Shown here: positions 58,398-64,000 of the stretch, one piece after another | Numbering within the stretch: position 1 is the stretch's first letter | Layout: every line of letters starts with the position of its first letter | Assembly: GCA_037576195.1 (NCBI GenBank) | Contig: CM075104.1 | Span: 19,608,211 to 19,672,210 of the forward strand | DNA: 64,000 bases | Direction: 5' to 3' | DNA from: Phytoseiulus persimilis | Taxonomy: Eukaryota > Arthropoda > Arachnida > Mesostigmata > Phytoseiidae | Position numbers and translations under genes: made by a program | The notes under the pieces: model-generated | What the model saw: the letters and a program-made list of their open reading frames with translations, nothing else | What the model was told of the DNA's origin: nothing | Database searches by the model: none

Positions 58398-61300
58398 TCG
58401 GCTCCCGCTGAGATGCAGAGGCCCCGTAAAGACAAAGTGAGGATTGAAGTGTTGACATCAAACACCCACTTGGAATCTATAACGTCTCCAACCCGACGTC
58501 GCATACTTGTCGACACACATGCATGGGGAACGTTTCTCCTCGGAGAGCATCTCTAGATGCCGGCGGCTCTGAAATTCGATGTATATGAGGATGTTCGCTA
58601 TTCGTTTCGCAGCTGAGATGAATATCTCATCATCCCTGGATATCCTTTGGAAGAATTCGCCGGATCATTCATACCGAGGACCCCGGAGGGAGCTCAGGCT
58701 CGATTTCAAACGGGATTCGCTCGTTTTGGGAACGAGTCCACCGATTGAGAGTGGACCCGAAACTTCGTTCATCAACCGCACTCCATTGGGTTCAAAATCT
58801 TTCTATCGATGAAGATCCCGGAGTGCGAAGGTGATTCCGTCTTATCGTATACTTCTCCACACCTTCATGCTCCTTCATCGAGATGCGTCGAATGTGAGTG
58901 ATGCTCGGTAATGAGCATGGATAAATTTCGAGCGATAGCGAAATATGCTTCTTTTCCAGAGAAAGAGCGTCAAATTTTTAGACCAGAGTATCTCAACCAG
59001 GGAGCCAACCCCAGCTCAGTGGAAGCGACAAAGATGGGCTTCGATGTTCTCGAAAGTATGAGAGTTTCTTGAGGAAGCGTTCCTCCCTCCTCGGGGCTCC
59101 TTTGGCAAATACGGAAATTCAAGGAAATCGTTGAAGTCCATATTGCCTCACCTTGCAGTTCATAACGTCACATGTCATGTGCCAGCATCCAGGAAATTCG
59201 AACCTATCATACGCGGCTCGGGAAAGATTACATTCCTCAGGGTTCTCATATAAAAACGGACCCGATACTCTTTTTGAGAGCAGGTGTCTCCCACAGTCGA
59301 TGTTTTCATCGAGGTACGAGGGAAGCTGAGTCCGTTCTTATAAAAGCAGTCTGATTGCATGCTCGAGCTGCCAGGGCAATGTTGAAGCTCTAGCTCAAAA
59401 CCGTTTAGATAATTGCGGGTCATGAAACCCGATTACGAACCTCCTCCCGCCATGACTTTCCCTCCCTCGGGCAGCCAACTGGAAGAAAGCGGAAGCTCAA
59501 GAGTTTGCCTGTACCACGGGTGAGGCGAACGCATACGAGTTGTAGGGTAAGGAAGATTAGAGTTTAGATGATTCCTTGCTCGACAGGAATCCTGCCATCC
59601 GTCCCTCCTTGATAGCTGGGAGGAGGTCCGAAAACTTCACGGAATCTGATATCTCGCCAGGAATGACGTAATGCGCGCTGGCAGCCTACTTGTTATGGAC
59701 CAACGTTTCTACCGTTGCGATGGCTTCTCTCAGTGTCAAGTAGTGCCTGAATGGAAAGCATGGATTGTCGGGTATTCGCTCATTAATTCCGCAGATGCCT
59801 GGCTCAAGGATGTGCGCAACAGGATCAAGAGCTCATGGCTTGTTATAAGGATTAGTGGAATGCCTAAGAGAGCGGGAGGAAATTTGGTCAGCTTGCAGAT
59901 CCCGAAGTCGGGCGAGAATGGCTCCATATAGCGTACTCATGGCTCAAGGCAAGGTGATCTTCCAAAACTGCTGCATGTGATCCCTGATGCAAAGGAGCAT
60001 TGAGCTCCGGCATAGTCACCAGCGGATCCCAGAAGTTGGCGGATTTTCGGGTAATATTGCGAGAAAGAACCCTGATGGTCCGTACTGAGTAACATTGCAG
60101 AGAATCTTGCCACTGCTGCGAGCTCCCGCAGGAATCAGGGGAAATGAGAAACATGGGAACGGATACCGAAGGCAGAGCCTCGAATTAGCTCCCGCCCATG
60201 TCGTCTACGAGAGCGTGGGCCCAGCAGGGTTTCGTGAAACTCACATTGGCGTTACGGAGCCCCACAGTGCCAAGATGCTCCGACGAAATTGGAGAGGCTC
60301 CAGTTGCGACCCCTGCTCGTTAGCGCAAATGAGCAGGACTTCGAGGCCGCACCAACGTGGAAAGTTTTTCAAGTGTGAATTATACTCGAATCCCATCATC
60401 AGGTGGCTCCGTTGCATCTGAGTCTATCCCGCCTCGTAAATCCCTTTATAGAGCGGCAGGGCTCCATGCTTAAAGTTCGGTACTGCGTATTTCGAAAGAG
60501 ACTTGATTATCCAAATCGGAACGGCATCCGTAAGCGCAGGCGTGCCCACGGACCCGGATGCTGCTGTCAAATACAGCGGGGCTCCTGTTCAGCCGATGAA
60601 TCGAGAGTAACGAGTGGAACCTCCGAAGATTCCGGCATTGGCCGATAGCCGGACCGTAACGCACCCCAAAGCTATCCGACAGATCGGCAGAGAACCTTCC
60701 ATTCCTGACGCTACCGTTCATAACAAGCTATTTCGAATCTTTAAAATCAATATCTCAATGATGTAACCCACTTGAAACTCGACTCTCATGCGCGAGGGTG
60801 TCTGGTCGTTATGCGAAGCATATGTTTCCAACAATTGGACTCGACAACCCATGAACAATTGATTCTCCTCTCTCCGACTCTTCTCTTGGACCGTAAGGCT
60901 GACATAACCGGCAGTCCTTCAACGGCAAAGACTCTCCCACTGTGTTGAATCTGGATTGAAAGTTCATTTTCCCGTCGAAAACAGCTCCATATAGGGGGCG
61001 AGTACTGTATAGCCACAGTTCACGATTTTTCGTTGAAATGAGCGAATCCCGACTCAGTTCTATTGACCAAAATGCTTTTCAGTCGATTGGCATCAGTACA
61101 TCTGCTGTGGCGACATTTCCGCGTTGCTCCCAGAACAATGGTTCTCGGATTTCGCCAGCCGCAGCACCCCTGAGAATGGCTTGTAACACAAACATGGGGA
61201 TGCACCCCACCACACAAGATGAGATGGGCTGTCCTTCCTCATATTCCTCTTTCTTGTCTCACATTGGAGTTCAGGCATGCGTTGCGAACGATCTGAGTCC

Positions 61301-63304
61301 TCAGTGCGAGACGAACATATCCAGTAACAGCCTGGGCATTGTCACACGTTGCGAATCTCTTGATTCCAACGGCTAATTTGAGGACCCCCAACCGTACACA
61401 TCGGGAACATGAATCAATTTGCATCCTTAGCTTTCACAACCATACGAGGCATGCCTCTCAACTTTCGAAGAAGACTCGCAAGGAAGAGATTCCGATACAG
61501 GTAAAATCGTGCCAATCGTGAATCGCGGACGCCATCTCCATTTTGGGCGCTCTCACTTCCGCTAACGAGTTCTCCAGTTAGAAGTCCATAGGCGGTCGAT
61601 CCGAGGCGCAAACTCAGCCGTTGTCGGAGCAAGTCGAAATTTATTGTTCACTCGGAAAGACGGAGTTCATTGAAACTTTTCAAAGCATGACGGCTTGCGC
61701 TCGAGGCACACCAGCCTTCCTGTCTTATGGGCCGCCAAAAGCTTCAAAACTCCCTGCATCTCATCCATTCAAGGGAAAATGGCTCCAATGGGGAGGTTCG
61801 CTGTCTGTTGGTGTTTACTAGACTAACACGGGAACCCTTCCCAGATTCTCGAGAAGCCGAATACATTGTTCAGATTGAAACACGCGAGAATGCCAAGACT
61901 GGCCTCAAATAGAAGTGCGGTCACAATCAAAATATCTCAAATCCATCCGGGGAATTCCGAGGACATTTTTCGAAAGCTCTTCAATTTTCTCTCCTCTCTG
62001 AACCTCGTTCCCAAGTTCCCGTGTCGATTTCTCAATAATTCTCCACATGCTGTCAGAACGTTTGCATCCGTCAGAATGCACCAATCGTTTGAAGCGCTTT
62101 GCATTCATCCCACTTATGTACAGTGGCGGTCAATAAAACAGAGCTCGCAGCTCCTTTCCAACCATACAGAACTTCTCCGGAAATGTCCCGAATATCGATC
62201 ATCGAATCATCTTGCAGAGGGAGTACAGAGCTTCCGACGCGTCCAAGATGCCTCCGTTGCGGCGGAAACTGGCTTTGAAGTTTGCCGATTTTCAGATTGT
62301 TCAGGTGGTTTTCAAAGTCCGGTTGGTCGGAACGATGGTGATTGCGAACTGCCATAGGTGGATCATATTGTGGAGAAAAAGCAAGAGTATTTTATAGTTC
62401 TACTCTCATCCCTGGGAGTGGGAATCCCAGGTCGAGAACTTCGGAAGTTTCTGCCTAGATAGGTTATCGGTCAAAAAAAAAGAGCGTGCCAGGGGTCCCC
62501 CTGGTGAGAGTGGGGGTTGAAAATTTTCTCCATCTGTCGAGCTCCCGGACAGTCTGTAACTCACCGAAGAAACCTCTCCTTCATCTTCTCCCGAACCATT
62601 CATGGAGAATATATGGGATACATCCATTCATGGATCCGATGAAAACAGTGAGATATAGTGGCATCAAGTGGAGCTTTTTATATCTTTATCGACCATGATC
62701 GGTGCCTGCATGGTTGTCATCAACAAGAAGAGAGCTCACGTTTGAGTCGAAAGCTCAGGAGCGGAGCGTCGAGGTTTGCGTTTCTCGGGTGATTTGGGAT
62801 CGATGGTATCAATCGATTGCCTTCACCATATATTATCATGTATTCTTCGGTTCCGAAGAGCTGGAGGTCTGATATTTGCGAGCTGCCTGCGAACGGCTCA
62901 GAACCGTTCGATTGTGGGAAGCAAGCGGGGCATGATAACGCATCTTGGACTTTTTATCGATTTTTGATGCCACCGTATGCTCCCCGGAGACTCGAGCGGG
63001 CGAATTGCCGCAGCGCTTCAAGCTTTATTGGCTGAATATGGTTCTGGTCATCCGGAATCATGTCCCATGTATCACGAACCTCCACTGACTAGAGATTCGT
63101 TCTGAGGAACCAAACGAATTAATATTCGGAGGGGATCCTCATTGCTCCAACTACAGAGCTAACGGCGCCGTCAGATCAAGAACAAAGCTCGTGCTGCGTG
63201 CCGAGTGAGCCCATGAGCCCCACTTCACGCTGAATGCGATGAGGGCAGTTGATTCGCGGGTTTCTGGGTTTCGGGTTCGTTGGGTTCGGTTGGCAATGGT
63301 ATAA
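58398..63304. other. no supported gene; assorted open frames
   Basis: Frames noted but not assigned: 58579-58812 plus (77 codons), 59671-59931 plus, 59888-60154 minus, 61038-61376 plus (112 codons) and 61866-62357 plus (163 codons). A single degenerate 45-base-like unit (GTGATTCCG, then ATACTTCT) may lie near 58830. No RNA gene was recognised. Confidence 0.3.
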
Positions 63305-63657
63305 CTAAATCGAGAGCATGTGTTCGTGTTTGGAATGCTCCACCCCCGACCGTTCCTTCCCTAATCCACCCCGTCTCCCCGAAACGAGCACTCTTCCCCC
63401 TAAGCTGTCATGGATGATTTTGTCGTCCATTCGAGCAAACGTGTCATTAGCCGTATCAGCTCTCACAATCGGCTGCAACCCGGGATGAAGCCAGTTGCTC
63501 TTGGGTAGCGTCGCACGCCACGTTTGCATATCATCGATCCGCCGCGCTTCGATCAGAATCTCCATCGATGACCCCTCACACCGATCAGTTATTCCGATTC
63601 CAAGAAGGGTTTCCAAAAAATCAGGCCGAGCTCCAGCGCCCTTATTGACGGCGAGCC
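63305..63657 (-). CDS. candidate terminal exon, unknown protein
   Basis: A minus-strand frame opens at a possible acceptor (GCTAGTATCACAG, exon from 63657) and runs about 117 codons to a stop at 63305. The peptide has balanced composition with structured-looking stretches (PDFLETLLGIGITDRCEG, then SSMEILIEARRIDDMQTW). It requires a phase 2 predecessor that I could not find. The neighbouring exon at 63642-63713 overlaps it in another frame, so at most one of the two is right. Confidence 0.3.
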
Positions 63658-64000
63658 TGTGATACTAGCTCATCTAAGCTCATTTTCTGCCTGCCCGGCG
63701 GCCAACGACTCGACTGACCGACGCCAACTTCGGTCGAGGACGATCGCGTGGAGTAGGCAGCCAGACTGCATTAGTCTCGTTCCTCCCCGTGATATTCGAA
63801 TGAGAGCCTTCCGGTGCGAGAGGGGAGCAGAATAAACATAACACAAGATAAACATGACAACTTACACCGACTCACATTCATGAGTGCTCGTGCAAACATC
63901 TGCCGTACTCCGCGAGCATCGGGGAACTTGTTCTCCGCACGAAACGCAAAAGACGGACGATACGATCCGCTCGTTTCAGACACACGTGTACAGATCCTCA
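63642..64000 (-). CDS. partial gene running off the right edge, last two exons
   Basis: The exon from the window edge to 63876 reads in one frame (SYRPSFAFRAENKFPDARG and onward) and ends in phase 0 at a strong donor (ATGAAT/GTGAGTCGG). After 162 bases an acceptor (TTGGCGTCGGTCAG) opens a 24-codon exon 63713-63642 ending in TAA, with a helical tail (MSLDELVSQARRQ). The joined end looks like a real protein terminus, but I do not recognise it. A second donor (GTAAGTTG) lies 12 bases inside the intron. The 5' part of the gene is outside the window. Confidence 0.35.

Noticed and set aside
63305-64000. Joining the 63.3-kb frame directly to the exon ending at 63876
   Set aside because: The phases do not agree (phase 0 donor, phase 2 acceptor required); the 24-codon exon at 63642-63713 fits instead.

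Overview
The window looks like nuclear DNA of a eukaryote, most likely a small invertebrate with a compact genome. The one securely recognised gene (a TMEM165/GDT1-family transporter at 9.3-10.3 kb) is split by two GT-AG introns of 93 and 89 bases, with phases that fit exactly. There are no operons, Shine-Dalgarno sites or dense bacterial-style gene packing. Base composition is near balanced. Palindromic repeats and fragments of a SWIM-domain transposon protein recall arthropod genomes, and mites in particular, but that is a guess from general appearance, not a measurement.

Layout. 0.5-2.8 kb: two minus-strand gene models of unknown function whose exon phases agree. 7.6-8.6 kb: a palindromic (foldback) element. 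9.26-10.29 kb: the TMEM165-like gene on the minus strand. 10.7-11.8 kb: a possible hAT-type element. 11.86-12.36 kb: a minus-strand ORF ending in a CCCH zinc finger. 16.6-17.2 and 39.8-40.4 kb: two copies of one repeat element with conserved ends and a core of tandem 45-base units. 21.6-25.2 kb: unassigned plus-strand coding-like segments, the last apparently broken. 25.4-26.9 kb: a palindromic element, a tandem duplication and a pogo/Tigger-like MITE. 29.8-30.6 kb: degenerate 45-base arrays. 32.9-36.2 kb: a small palindrome and then a 2.2-kb foldback element that encloses a SWIM-domain protein remnant. 50.4-51.1 and 57.0-57.4 kb: more 45-base arrays. 51.5-52.0 kb and 57.9-58.4 kb: two-exon candidate genes. 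63.3-64.0 kb: the end of a gene that runs off the window.

The main theme is repeat biology, not a gene pathway. One 45-base unit (consensus roughly AAGTATGGTCAGATTGG, then TCCCGGAATCACCCCTCCAGAC) occurs in about eight places. It appears both as direct arrays with fixed flanks and as the core of palindromes, where its orientation flips at or near the centre. Because 45 is divisible by three, the arrays create long open frames that should not be read as proteins. I found no operon, CRISPR array, rRNA, convincing tRNA or defence locus. Most of the window is either repeat-derived or DNA in which I see only chance-length open frames.
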